From contig CAJXJK010000013.1 of assembly GCA_913054135.1 (NCBI GenBank), positions 62,001 to 126,000 of the forward strand: DNA of 64,000 nucleotides. Reading direction: 5' to 3'. Below, piece after piece: positions 19,256 to 26,621 of the stretch. The stretch's first letter is position 1, and every line of letters starts with the position of its first letter. Both the position numbers and the translations under genes were made by a program. This stretch comes from an uncultured Flavobacteriales bacterium (GTDB lineage: Bacteria > Bacteroidota > Bacteroidia > Flavobacteriales_D > Crocinitomicaceae). Below the pieces are notes generated by a model. It did not search any database. It was not told the DNA's origin and worked only from the letters and a program-made list of their open reading frames with translations.

Positions 19256-20215
19256 ATGAAAAGAATTTTACTAAGCCTTTTGACATTAATTACTGCAGCC
19301 ACATTCGCTCAGACAGATGTCACCCTAAGAATTAATCACAAACTTGGATCAGCCAATTTTGCATATGATCAAGTTGCTCAAAATAACTTAGGACATGAAT
19401 ACAAAACTACTCGATTAGAATATTACTTATCACAAGTAACTATTGTGCATGACGGTGGAATGGAAACAGCTGTTCCGTTGGATACAGTTGCCTTGGTTCA
19501 GCCTGGAACCGAATTGGCTACATCTATCCCTTTAGGAAGTTATTCGGTAACATCTATTGAATCGGTCAAATTTTACATAGGAATACAAGAGCCTACAAAC
19601 AATGAAGACCCTTCTTTATACTCAGTGGATCATCCGCTTGGGCCTAAATCTCCTTCAATGCATTGGGGTTGGACCGCAGGATATAGATTCGTAGCATACG
19701 AAGGTTTTGGAGGAAGTGGTTTTTCTCAAAACTTTCAGTTACATGGATTAGGAAATGAAAACTATTTTGAAATAGAGAAAGATGTAAATGTAGTTGACGA
19801 GAGTGGCGTATTAGTTATGGATTTAAATGCTGATTATACAAGAGGTGTTGAAAATATAGACCTGAACTCAGGAACAATTTCGCACGGCTCAACAGGTGAG
19901 GCTAAACAAACTCTTGAGAATTGGAGAGATTTTGTTTTTGGTAATTATGCAGTAGGAATTGAAACGAATAGCCCAACTGCTGCCTGGAGTGTTTATCCAA
20001 ACCCATCTACAGGATTAGTTACGTTGAAAGTAGAAGCTAACGCTACTGCAGCTATAGTTCAAGTTTCAAATGTTTTAGGTGAAATTGTACAAACAATCAA
20101 TTTAGCTGATGCATTAACGCAAGAAGTTGAATTAAACCAAACCGGAATATTTATGTTCACCATTCTTGATCAATCAGGTATTGCCATTGAAACAAAAAGA
20201 GTTGTAATAAACTAA
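19256..20215 (+). CDS. mbnP: MbnP-family copper-binding protein with T9SS C-terminal sorting domain
   Basis: The ATG at 19256 is chosen over an in-frame TTG 6 bp earlier. The 319-residue product has a signal peptide ending near TFAQ. Residues about 20-230 resemble the MbnP domain, including SMHWGWTAGYRF (134-145); in MbnP proteins a Trp is oxidised to kynurenine by MbnH and joins His ligands in binding copper. His 28, 136, 163 and 210 are candidate ligands. The last 75 residues start with WSVYPNPSTG and form a T9SS type A sorting domain, so this version should be exported to the cell surface or medium. mbnH follows after 6 bp. Which Trp is modified cannot be told from sequence alone. Confidence 0.8.
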   Translation: MKRILLSLLTLITAATFAQTDVTLRINHKLGSANFAYDQVAQNNLGHEYKTTRLEYYLSQVTIVHDGGMETAVPLDTVALVQPGTELATSIPLGSYSVTSIESVKFYIGIQEPTNNEDPSLYSVDHPLGPKSPSMHWGWTAGYRFVAYEGFGGSGFSQNFQLHGLGNENYFEIEKDVNVVDESGVLVMDLNADYTRGVENIDLNSGTISHGSTGEAKQTLENWRDFVFGNYAVGIETNSPTAAWSVYPNPSTGLVTLKVEANATAAIVQVSNVLGEIVQTINLADALTQEVELNQTGIFMFTILDQSGIAIETKRVVIN

Positions 20216-20221
20216 TTCCTT

Positions 20222-21316
20222 ATGAATTTTAAAAAGATAACATCCTTATTGGTATTGAGTGGTTTCATTGTTTTGACATCTTGTAAAAAAGACCCAGAAC
20301 CGTATGTGGCAGAATATGATTCAACACCATACAGTCTGCAATACACGAATAATACATTACCTGTACCAAACCTACCTTCGGACAATCCATTGACTATTGA
20401 GAAAGTGGAACTTGGAAGAATGTTATTCTATGAAAATCAGCTTTCTAAAGATGGCTCAATGAATTGTGCTACTTGTCATGTGCAAGAAGATGGTTTTTCT
20501 GATCTAAATCAATTTTCAACTGGTGTTGAAGGACTTCAAGGTGGTAGACAAGCCATGGCGATTTTCAATATGGCTTGGAATGAAAATGGTTTCTTTTGGG
20601 ATGGAAGAGCGGAGTTGTTAAGACATCAATCAATACTTCCTATTCAGGATCCATTAGAGATGAATGAAACGCTTGAAAACGTGATTTCAAAATTAGGAAG
20701 TGATACCTTATATATCAGTCAGTTTAAAAGAGCTTTTGACGGTGGGGCAATTACCTCTCTGAATATTTCACTAGCCTTAGAGGCTTTTATGATGTCGATT
20801 GTTTCAGATAACAGCAAATATGATCGATATTTGGCTGGAACAGAAACTCTGACAGCAAGTGAAGAAAACGGAAGAGTTTTATTCTTTGCTGAGTACAATG
20901 AATTCTTTCCTGCAACTTCAGGAGCAGATTGCGCACATTGTCATTCTGGAACTAATTTTGAAAATGACCAATACATGAATAATGGTTTAGATACAGATGG
21001 CACAATGACTGATGAAGGCAGACAGGACGCAACTGGAGATCCAAACGACAAAGGGAAATTCAAGGTAACATCATTAAGAAATATAGCAGTTACTGGACCT
21101 TATATGCATGATGGAAGATTTTCAACTTTAGAGGAAGTTATAGATCACTATAATGACGGCATCCAACAGTCTGCAACTCTTGACCCGGCTCTTGATGCGA
21201 CTACAACAACAGGTTTAATGTTAGATGCAACAGAAAAAGCAGATTTAATAAATTTTTTAAAGACTTTAACTGATGATTCATATTTGAATAATCAAGCTTA
21301 TAAGTCTCCATTTTAG
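20222..21316 (+). CDS. mbnH: MbnH-like di-haem peroxidase family enzyme, lipoprotein
   Basis: A 364-residue protein with a lipoprotein signal (VLTSCKKD, Cys at about 21) and two haem c motifs, CATCH (82-86) and CAHCH (237-241). ELGRMLFYENQLS precedes the first haem and FKVTSLRNIAVTGPYMHDGR the C-terminal part, as in the MauG/MbnH/CcpA family. Six bp from the MbnP gene, it is the natural candidate to convert a Trp of MbnP to kynurenine. The enzyme would be tethered to a membrane facing the periplasm, so its substrate would have to be processed before T9SS export, or the enzyme must be surface-exposed. A terminator follows. Confidence 0.82.
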   Translation: MNFKKITSLLVLSGFIVLTSCKKDPEPYVAEYDSTPYSLQYTNNTLPVPNLPSDNPLTIEKVELGRMLFYENQLSKDGSMNCATCHVQEDGFSDLNQFSTGVEGLQGGRQAMAIFNMAWNENGFFWDGRAELLRHQSILPIQDPLEMNETLENVISKLGSDTLYISQFKRAFDGGAITSLNISLALEAFMMSIVSDNSKYDRYLAGTETLTASEENGRVLFFAEYNEFFPATSGADCAHCHSGTNFENDQYMNNGLDTDGTMTDEGRQDATGDPNDKGKFKVTSLRNIAVTGPYMHDGRFSTLEEVIDHYNDGIQQSATLDPALDATTTTGLMLDATEKADLINFLKTLTDDSYLNNQAYKSPF

Positions 21317-21340
21317 TTTCATAGCTATATAGTTTAGATT

Positions 21341-21373
21341 AAGGGATGCATTTTAAAGTGTGTCCCTTTTTTT
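21341..21373 (+). terminator. Terminator after mbnPH
   Basis: AAGGGA (21341-21346) pairs with TCCCTT (21363-21368) around a 16-nt loop, and the T tract runs to 21373. It lies at the 3' end of the mbnPH transcript and touches the stop codon of the convergent rteC gene. Confidence 0.7.
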
Positions 21374-22205
21374 AGTTATCTGGATAAAACCCATCCAACT
21401 CTTCAATCTTATTCAGCAACCTTTCTTCAAGTGTATTCACAAATTTGATTTGTTTCTTCTTACGATTTGAAATGTCATGAAAGGATCTATACAAATCACC
21501 AACTTTAATTTGAAATATAGATTCAAAGGACAAGCAGATATCTTTCAATTCGGCCTGACCATAATTCAATGCGTTTGATGCTTGAAGTGCATAGATTAAT
21601 TCAACCAGGTCTAATTTGTTACCTGTCCATTTTAATTTAGGAGCTGGCGGTGTGAATTGAGGTTGGAGTTTTGATTTTGGAAAGAGATGCTTTTGAAATA
21701 AATCAAATGCTAAGATGTTAGCCGCTACGGTATCATGTGAAGTATTGAAGTCTGGGTCATCTAATTGTTTCGTACTGTGTTTTGACATCACGCTCAAATT
21801 GGCGCCTCTCAAAAAGTAGATCCTATCCAAGTGAGTGAGTCCAGCACGGTAGTAAGAAACAAACTCTGGATTCTCTTTCATGATGTACCTAAACATCCGT
21901 TGTTTCTTATCTACACAATCTTTGAACTCTTGCTCGTTCACCATGTGTTTTTCAGTTTCAATTTCATGCAGTACTGAAAAGAAGATGAGGTAAGAATTTA
22001 CCCTGGGCTTTACGAATTTGAAGAAGTGTATTTCGTCCTCTTCATTTAAAAACCCCTTTTCACAAATCTGTTTGCGAAAAGAGGTTAATACTTTACGAAT
22101 GAGCTTTGCAGCTTTCGTACTTCTGTAGCTTACATCAGCTTCTTCTACATGTAATTGCTCCAGTTCATCACATAAGGTTTTTGTTGCTGATATGTATTCT
22201 TCCAT
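21372..22205 (-). CDS. rteC: RteC-family protein
   Basis: A 277-residue protein, largely helical, with a C-terminal segment typical of the family (LKWTGNKLDLVELIYAL, then ALNYGQAELKDICLSFE). RteC of the conjugative transposon CTnDOT is a DNA-binding activator needed for excision. Chromosomal copies are frequent beside integrases of Bacteroidota islands, as here (integrase 69 bp upstream on the same strand). It ends in DGFYPDN, and the same 3' end occurs as a remnant at 6499-6536. It probably controls expression of the integrase or of island functions. Confidence 0.88.
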   Translation of the reverse strand: MEEYISATKTLCDELEQLHVEEADVSYRSTKAAKLIRKVLTSFRKQICEKGFLNEEDEIHFFKFVKPRVNSYLIFFSVLHEIETEKHMVNEQEFKDCVDKKQRMFRYIMKENPEFVSYYRAGLTHLDRIYFLRGANLSVMSKHSTKQLDDPDFNTSHDTVAANILAFDLFQKHLFPKSKLQPQFTPPAPKLKWTGNKLDLVELIYALQASNALNYGQAELKDICLSFESIFQIKVGDLYRSFHDISNRKKKQIKFVNTLEERLLNKIEELDGFYPDN

Positions 22206-22274
22206 GCTTTTGTTCTTTTATTGTTCTTACTCAATTATTGGAGAAGAGAACAAATAAAGCATGTCATTCCGTAA

Positions 22275-23543
22275 TCAAATTACGTCCTTATTTTTTTTCT
22301 GTTTTTCATCAGATTTTTGGTCCAGTTTTTCTCTCAGTACCTTCATGTCTTCGCTTACTTTTCTATCTAAAACTTTAGCATAAATCTGAGTAGTCGCCAA
22401 TTTTGTATGGCCTAACATCTTTGATACTGTTTCGATTGGAACCCCATTTGAAAGCGTTACTGTTGTTGCGAATGTATGACGTGCAACATGTGTTGTGATG
22501 TTCTTTCTTATTTCGCATCTATCTGCTATTTCTTTGAGGTATGAATTGTAGCGCTCATTTGTATTGACTGGTAGTAGGGTATTCTTTTGGATACACTCTT
22601 CATGATCCTTATACTTTTGAATAATCTCCATTGCGATAGGGAGTAGGGGTACACTTTCACGATTACCTGTTTTACTTCTGTGAGTCGTTATCCAGTAATC
22701 ACCATCTATACCAATTGATAAGGCATTTTGGTCAAACTTAAAGATGTCTGCAAATGAAAAGCCGGTATAACATTGAAATAAGAATACATCCCTCACCTTG
22801 GTTAAACGATCAATTGTAAAGGTTTTGTTTTTAATCCTATCCAATTCATCTTGAGTCAGAAATACTCTCTCTGGATTACGGTATTTGCATTGAAATTGGG
22901 TGAATGGACTAACAGTGAGCCATTCTAATTGAACAGCCACCTTTATCACTTTTTTCAGGTTGATGAGGTTTTTGTGGGCTGTGTTGGGTAAGAGTTTTTC
23001 TTTTGTCAGAAGATAATGCTCAAATTCGGTAATGAATGAATATTTCAATTCATCTAGTGCAATACTATTAATGCGATACTGTGCTTTTATAAAATCAAGC
23101 ATTTTACTTTTCGTAGCCTTGTATCTCAACATGGTGTTTTTGTGAATCAACTTAGCATCCAACTTTTCTTGAAGCTTGGCAATGTGGAAATCAAAAGCAT
23201 CACTTAGGGTTTTCTTTTTTGGTTGCTCAATTTCAATTCCTAAATACTCAGCCTTCAATTCTTTTGCAGAGATAATTCTATTGGATGCTACTGCTCTTAA
23301 GAAATGGTTGTTTAGTTCACTTTTTACTTGCTGGATGTAAGCATTCACTACCATTTGAGTTGAGCCGCTACCCGTGAGAAACATATTTTTCTTATCCCAA
23401 ATTGCAGGATCTATTTTGTATGGGGTAGCGAATTGTGCCCTGGCACTGTCAATTACAATTTTACAATACAGAGGAGCTTCTGAGTTTTTTGCTCGCTGCA
23501 TATTCAAATGGAATACAATTTTCAGTTTTTGTGTTGTGTTCAT
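22275..23543 (-). CDS. Tyrosine recombinase/integrase, IntDOT-like
   Basis: A 422-residue integrase with an N-terminal arm-binding region, a SAM-like core-binding domain (about 110-215) and a catalytic domain. Catalytic residues seen are Lys in the beta hairpin (RSKTGNRES, about 289-297), H352 and R355 in HVARHTF, H379 in LGHT and the nucleophile Y388. The first catalytic Arg is replaced: TGFSFADI has Ser at about 263. A Ser at this place is also known in IntDOT of CTnDOT. The gene lies between rteC and the 3' side of tRNA-Arg, so it probably moved the island into this tRNA. Confidence 0.92.
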   Translation of the reverse strand: MNTTQKLKIVFHLNMQRAKNSEAPLYCKIVIDSARAQFATPYKIDPAIWDKKNMFLTGSGSTQMVVNAYIQQVKSELNNHFLRAVASNRIISAKELKAEYLGIEIEQPKKKTLSDAFDFHIAKLQEKLDAKLIHKNTMLRYKATKSKMLDFIKAQYRINSIALDELKYSFITEFEHYLLTKEKLLPNTAHKNLINLKKVIKVAVQLEWLTVSPFTQFQCKYRNPERVFLTQDELDRIKNKTFTIDRLTKVRDVFLFQCYTGFSFADIFKFDQNALSIGIDGDYWITTHRSKTGNRESVPLLPIAMEIIQKYKDHEECIQKNTLLPVNTNERYNSYLKEIADRCEIRKNITTHVARHTFATTVTLSNGVPIETVSKMLGHTKLATTQIYAKVLDRKVSEDMKVLREKLDQKSDEKQKKNKDVI

Positions 23544-23769
23544 ATACTTGGTATTTGGTTACAATGTCAACACGCTCAACACTACAACTAGACAAGAGTA
23601 CAGAACCAAACCGTAAGCTACTTACGTAATTTTAGCCAACAGTTTTTGAAATTAGGCTGTTGGCTAATTTGTTGGCTATTTTTAGCAAGCAAATCGATAT
23701 CATTTGAATTCAGAAAAAATGGGTATTTCTCTGAAACTCTCTATTTTGGGGCTTTTTATTGTTGGATAC
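23544..23769. other. Integrase upstream region with inverted repeats, candidate attachment/control site
   Basis: This spacer of 226 bp between the integrase start and the tRNA terminator holds two perfect inverted repeats: CGTAAG-CTA-CTTACG (23612-23626) and TAGCCAACAG (23633-23642) with CTGTTGGCTA (23657-23666). A further direct copy of GTTGGCTA lies at 23671-23678. No protein-coding gene is convincing here. Such clustered repeats next to an integrase are what arm-type sites or an integrase operator would look like. Confidence 0.45.
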
Positions 23770-23799
23770 AAAAAAAGCCCTTCGTGAGAAGAGCTTTTT
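23770..23799 (-). terminator. Terminator of tRNA-Arg
   Basis: Twelve-bp arms (23772-23783 and 23788-23799) with one G-U pair and a GTGA loop, ending in a T run when read on the minus strand. The hairpin begins one base after the tRNA 3' end. The A/T flanks would let it work in both directions. Confidence 0.8.
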
Positions 23800-23800
23800 G

Positions 23801-23874
23801 TGACCTCGGCAGGATTCAAACCTGCAACCGCCACAGCCGTAATGTGGAATTCTATTCAGTTGAACTACGAGGCC
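23801..23874 (-). tRNA. tRNA-Arg (anticodon ACG)
   Basis: This 74-nt minus-strand gene folds as a full cloverleaf. The acceptor stem is GGCCTCG/CGAGGTC (one G-U), the D stem GTTC/GAAT, the anticodon stem CCACA/TGTGG with loop TTACGGC (anticodon ACG), and the T stem GCAGG/CCTGC with loop TTTGAAT. The discriminator is A, and CCA is not encoded. It lies on the 3' side of the integrase gene and is the probable integration target of the island. Confidence 0.93.
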
Positions 23875-23952
23875 AATTTATTTTGCTGGTCTCGCAGTGA
23901 AACGGCTCTCCCGACAGAAACGAAGTGAATCGTCGGGAAACTACGAGGCCAA
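23863..23952. repeat. 14-bp duplication of the tRNA-Arg 5' end flanking a 62-bp palindromic insert
   Basis: AACTACGAGGCCAA occurs at 23863-23876, where it covers the 5' end of the tRNA, and again at 23939-23952. The 62 bp between contain TCCCGAC (23909-23915) and GTCGGGA (23932-23938) as an inverted repeat. This looks like either a small palindromic element inserted with target duplication, or a fragment left from a second tRNA copy. Confidence 0.6.
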
Positions 23953-24090
23953 ATAATTTGGTACAAATTTATAATAAGCATTCGAACTTTGCTCATGCTT
24001 TCTGAGTTTTCTCAAAAAAAAAAGAAAGCAGTTGTAACCTCAAATACTGAGATATCGTATCCTAATCCACAAACCCTATTTGTATTTATA

Positions 24091-24330
24091 ATGGAAACCC
24101 GCGTAATTTATAGAGCATCAGCTCGAATCAGTAACCCTAAACTATCAATAATCCAGTTCTTAATCAAGAAAGGAGCTATGGTCGATAGTATTCAGCTAAC
24201 CCAACAAGAATTAGCTTTTAAATCATCAACTGAAGTAGCTAATGCAGATGAGCATTGGTGTGATGAATTGAATAGATTTTTTAAAGGCAAAATTGATTTT
24301 ATTGCAAAGCGTCCTTCTGAGTTAAGTTAG
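24091..24330 (+). CDS. Small protein of unknown function
   Basis: A 79-residue frame from the ATG at 24091. The frame stays open further upstream, but that part overlaps low-complexity A-rich DNA and is unlikely to be coding. The product is soluble with no signal peptide. It has the sequence IIQFLIKKGAMVDSIQLTQQ, a short helical region and a charged end. No family is recognised. It is the first possible gene after the tRNA and may be lineage-specific. Confidence 0.45.
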   Translation: METRVIYRASARISNPKLSIIQFLIKKGAMVDSIQLTQQELAFKSSTEVANADEHWCDELNRFFKGKIDFIAKRPSELS

Positions 24331-24392
24331 TTCGTTCGTAACCTTTTGACCTTTAAGCAGGTAAAAGAATACGCAACAACAAACTTCACATT

Positions 24393-24818
24393 ATGAAAAC
24401 CAAAGTACTTTTTGCAGCCCTGCTGTTATTCGTATCTTCAATGGCTATTGCATCACCGCAAAGCTCTTGGGTTAAAGACAAACCAAAGAAAGTTGATACT
24501 TCAAAAGCAATTCATTTCATTGAATTAGGAACTTTCAAATCATCTGTTCCGGTCAAATTAGTTGAATTAATGCGCGAAATTGGTGATGTGAGCCCTATTC
24601 GCACAGAGTCGGGGTCAGTGTATTATACAACACCTTTTTTGAGTGAAAAAGAGGCAGCCAAACAGCTTCCTAAATTTGTTTCTTTAGGATTTGATCAAGC
24701 AAGACATGTGGTTCAATATAAGAATGATCTCTTTTCTTTAAGAGAATTCAACTATATGGTTGAAGGAGGGAAAATTAAAGACGACTCCGAAATTCCAGTA
24801 ATACGAATTTGGAAATAA
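24393..24818 (+). CDS. Secreted SPOR-like domain protein
   Basis: A 141-residue protein with a signal peptide ending near IASPQ. The mature part shows the spacing of a SPOR-type fold: a strand HFIELGTFKSSVP, a helix, SVYYTTPFLSEKEAAKQLP, and a last strand after GFDQAR. SPOR domains bind denuded peptidoglycan glycan strands or serve as periplasmic modules in Bacteroidota. The next gene starts 3 bp downstream, so the two are probably made together. Confidence 0.55.
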   Translation: MKTKVLFAALLLFVSSMAIASPQSSWVKDKPKKVDTSKAIHFIELGTFKSSVPVKLVELMREIGDVSPIRTESGSVYYTTPFLSEKEAAKQLPKFVSLGFDQARHVVQYKNDLFSLREFNYMVEGGKIKDDSEIPVIRIWK

Positions 24819-24821
24819 GCC

Positions 24822-25586
24822 GTGATTCACAAACCAATTCTTTTTATTTTTGTTTTGCTGTTGTGCAGTGCGCACAGCTACGCACATGAAGACTCATTGA
24901 TGGTAAAAACAATTAAAATCGGAAAGCACTCGTTTAAGATTATCCAGCAATATGGTAAGACTGACGATAAGGTACTTTTTTTAAATGTTCACGAAGACGA
25001 AATAACGTCAATAGAAACCACTGAGGCTTACGGAGAAGAGAACCCAATTCATTTTATAAGAATAGCTCATCTCAATACACGAAGACTTAATTTCGATATC
25101 GGATCCATAACTTTTTCGGTTGACCCTAATCGAATATATACTCGAAAAGGGAGAAGAAAAACGCTAAAAGATGGAGGTAAGTATAGTCTCAAAGCAGCAA
25201 AGCAGGTAAAGACGTTCGCTAATCTCTTCTTAGATTTTTTGAAGTCTCGTGAGGTGATTATTGCAATGCACAATAATACGGACGTCAACTATTCAATCAA
25301 AAGCTACCAAGCCGGTGGAGATGAGGCTCAAAATACTGCTGAAGTTTATGTGAACCCTGAAATGGATCCGGATGATTTTGTTTACACTACTGAAAAAGAA
25401 TATTACGACAAGTTAGTTGCAAAGAACATTAATGTAATTCTTCAAGACAATAGGAAGTTTGTGAATGACGGTTCACTATCTGTTTATTGTGGAATAAACG
25501 GAATTAAGTATATCAATATTGAGGCTCAAAAAGGTCACTATGACGAGCAACTAGAGCTAATAAAGGTCGTGATGTCTATTCTTTAG
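24822..25586 (+). CDS. Putative secreted M14-like zinc peptidase/amidase
   Basis: A GTG-started gene for 254 residues with a signal peptide ending near SYAHE. The motif order fits the M14/AstE-type metallopeptidase superfamily: HEDE (57-60, Zn ligands His57 and Glu60), DPNR (101-104, substrate-binding Asn-Arg), MHNN (His150, third Zn ligand) and INIEAQ (Glu234, general base). It is shorter than typical carboxypeptidases. With the SPOR-like gene 3 bp upstream, a periplasmic peptide- or peptidoglycan-directed activity is plausible. The family call rests on motif order only. Confidence 0.55.
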   Translation: MIHKPILFIFVLLLCSAHSYAHEDSLMVKTIKIGKHSFKIIQQYGKTDDKVLFLNVHEDEITSIETTEAYGEENPIHFIRIAHLNTRRLNFDIGSITFSVDPNRIYTRKGRRKTLKDGGKYSLKAAKQVKTFANLFLDFLKSREVIIAMHNNTDVNYSIKSYQAGGDEAQNTAEVYVNPEMDPDDFVYTTEKEYYDKLVAKNINVILQDNRKFVNDGSLSVYCGINGIKYINIEAQKGHYDEQLELIKVVMSIL

Positions 25587-26481
25587 GATATTCATAGAAA
25601 AACTTCTTAATCGTCTTTCTTTTATTTTTTCGATAATACAGAATTGACTTTAGGTTTCCATTTTCTGAGTACATATGTTCTTCACTCAGCCAAATTCTTC
25701 CTTTTTTATCCTTTGTTCCTGAAGTGGCAATCTTGTTATCAGGCATGTAAGTGTAAATGTAGGTTATTGAATCCCAACCTTTTTTTCCTACCTCATAATC
25801 CACTTGCTCTGTACAATTTCCTCCTTCATCATATTTATAGGTTGAATAGGCCACCCCCGGGTAATAGTCGTTTTTCACAAGCTCATTTTTCTCGTTATAG
25901 AAAGTAGTTTGTTTGGTGCTATTCGGATCAGTATCGACATGCTTAAGATGATTAAGACTATCGTACAAGTAATAATTGACCCAAGGTTTAGATTCATCAG
26001 CCCCTTTATTATTATAGAAGTATGACTTCGTTTTCATTCTTCCATCTTCATGATAATCATATCTGATATTGGCCATTGAATGCTCTTGCAAGGCTAGCCT
26101 TCCTTCACTGTCATACTCAAACTTTCCGTTCCTTCCATAGCTTCCATCTCGTCCACTTTGCATGAATAGAAACGAAATCATCTGTTCATTGGCATACTCG
26201 TACTTAAATTGCTGATAAGTCTTTTTATCACCTTTACCTCTAATTGCTGTTTTTGATTTCAGTGTACCATCTGGGTTGTAGTCTTCAAATCCAATCATTA
26301 TTGAATCCTTGTAATTTCCCTTTTTCTTGTACTTCGAGATATATTTGATAATCTTTTCTACCCCATCTGTCTTCTTTTCAAAGTAAACATCTTCAGATTT
26401 TTGTTCGCCCAAAAGAAGCGATTCCTGAGCAAAAGAAGCTGTTAGAATAAAACTTGAAGCTAAAACAATAATGTATCTCAT
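25576..26481 (-). CDS. Secreted YD-repeat-like protein of unknown function
   Basis: A 301-residue protein with a signal peptide (MRYIIVLASSFILTASFAQ). The rest is made of repeated short strands with the pattern Y-x-Y-[DN]-x-x-G-x-[LM] (YEYAN, FEYDSEGRLALQ, YDYHEDGRMKT, YKYDEGGNCTEQ), like the YD repeats of Rhs-type shells or of the YwqK family. It is too short to form an Rhs cage. The 3' end overlaps the M14-like gene by 11 bp on the other strand. Confidence 0.6.
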   Translation of the reverse strand: MRYIIVLASSFILTASFAQESLLLGEQKSEDVYFEKKTDGVEKIIKYISKYKKKGNYKDSIMIGFEDYNPDGTLKSKTAIRGKGDKKTYQQFKYEYANEQMISFLFMQSGRDGSYGRNGKFEYDSEGRLALQEHSMANIRYDYHEDGRMKTKSYFYNNKGADESKPWVNYYLYDSLNHLKHVDTDPNSTKQTTFYNEKNELVKNDYYPGVAYSTYKYDEGGNCTEQVDYEVGKKGWDSITYIYTYMPDNKIATSGTKDKKGRIWLSEEHMYSENGNLKSILYYRKNKRKTIKKFFYEYPKE

Positions 26482-26570
26482 AAATGCAAATTTATACGAA
26501 TGAAGACATCAAATACCAATCCAACCTCAATTTTGTTTACAATTCGTTGATAGAAATTTCACACAGATTC

Positions 26571-26601
26571 TTTACATTCTGTTAAATAGCTCGTAAATTT
26601 G
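26571..26601 (+). promoter_or_regulatory. Bacteroidota-type promoter of the T9SS type B protein gene
   Basis: TTTA (26571-26574), a 19-bp spacer and TAAATTTG (26594-26601) match TTTG-N19-TAnnTTTG with one difference. The ATG is 20 bp downstream of the -7 element. Confidence 0.55.
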
Positions 26602-26621
26602 CTATCCACGAAAAAACTAAC

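Larger units (their letters stand above)
1..23800. mobile_element. Metal-resistance genomic island adjoining tRNA-Arg (left end outside the window)
   Basis: About 23 kb of metal efflux, metal-binding and haem peroxidase genes is bounded on the right by an rteC gene, an IntDOT-like tyrosine recombinase and the 3' end of a tRNA-Arg gene, the usual order of an island integrated at a tRNA. No transfer, mobilisation or replication gene is visible, so this may be a decayed or integrase-only element. No second copy of the tRNA 3' end is seen inside the window, so the left border probably lies upstream of position 1. A fragment of a second rteC at 6499-6536 splits the cargo into two modules. That this is one mobile unit is inference. 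Confidence 0.55.

Noticed and set aside
22270-22284. Hairpin CGTAAT-CAA-ATTACG at the integrase stop codon as a terminator
   Set aside because: The stem has only 6 bp, mostly A-T, and no T tract follows on the minus strand. It also overlaps the stop codon, and rteC follows in the same direction.
1-23800. Second copy of the tRNA-Arg 3' end as the left attachment site
   Set aside because: I looked for the T-arm and acceptor sequence through the island and found no second copy, so the left border is not in this window or is too degraded to see by eye.
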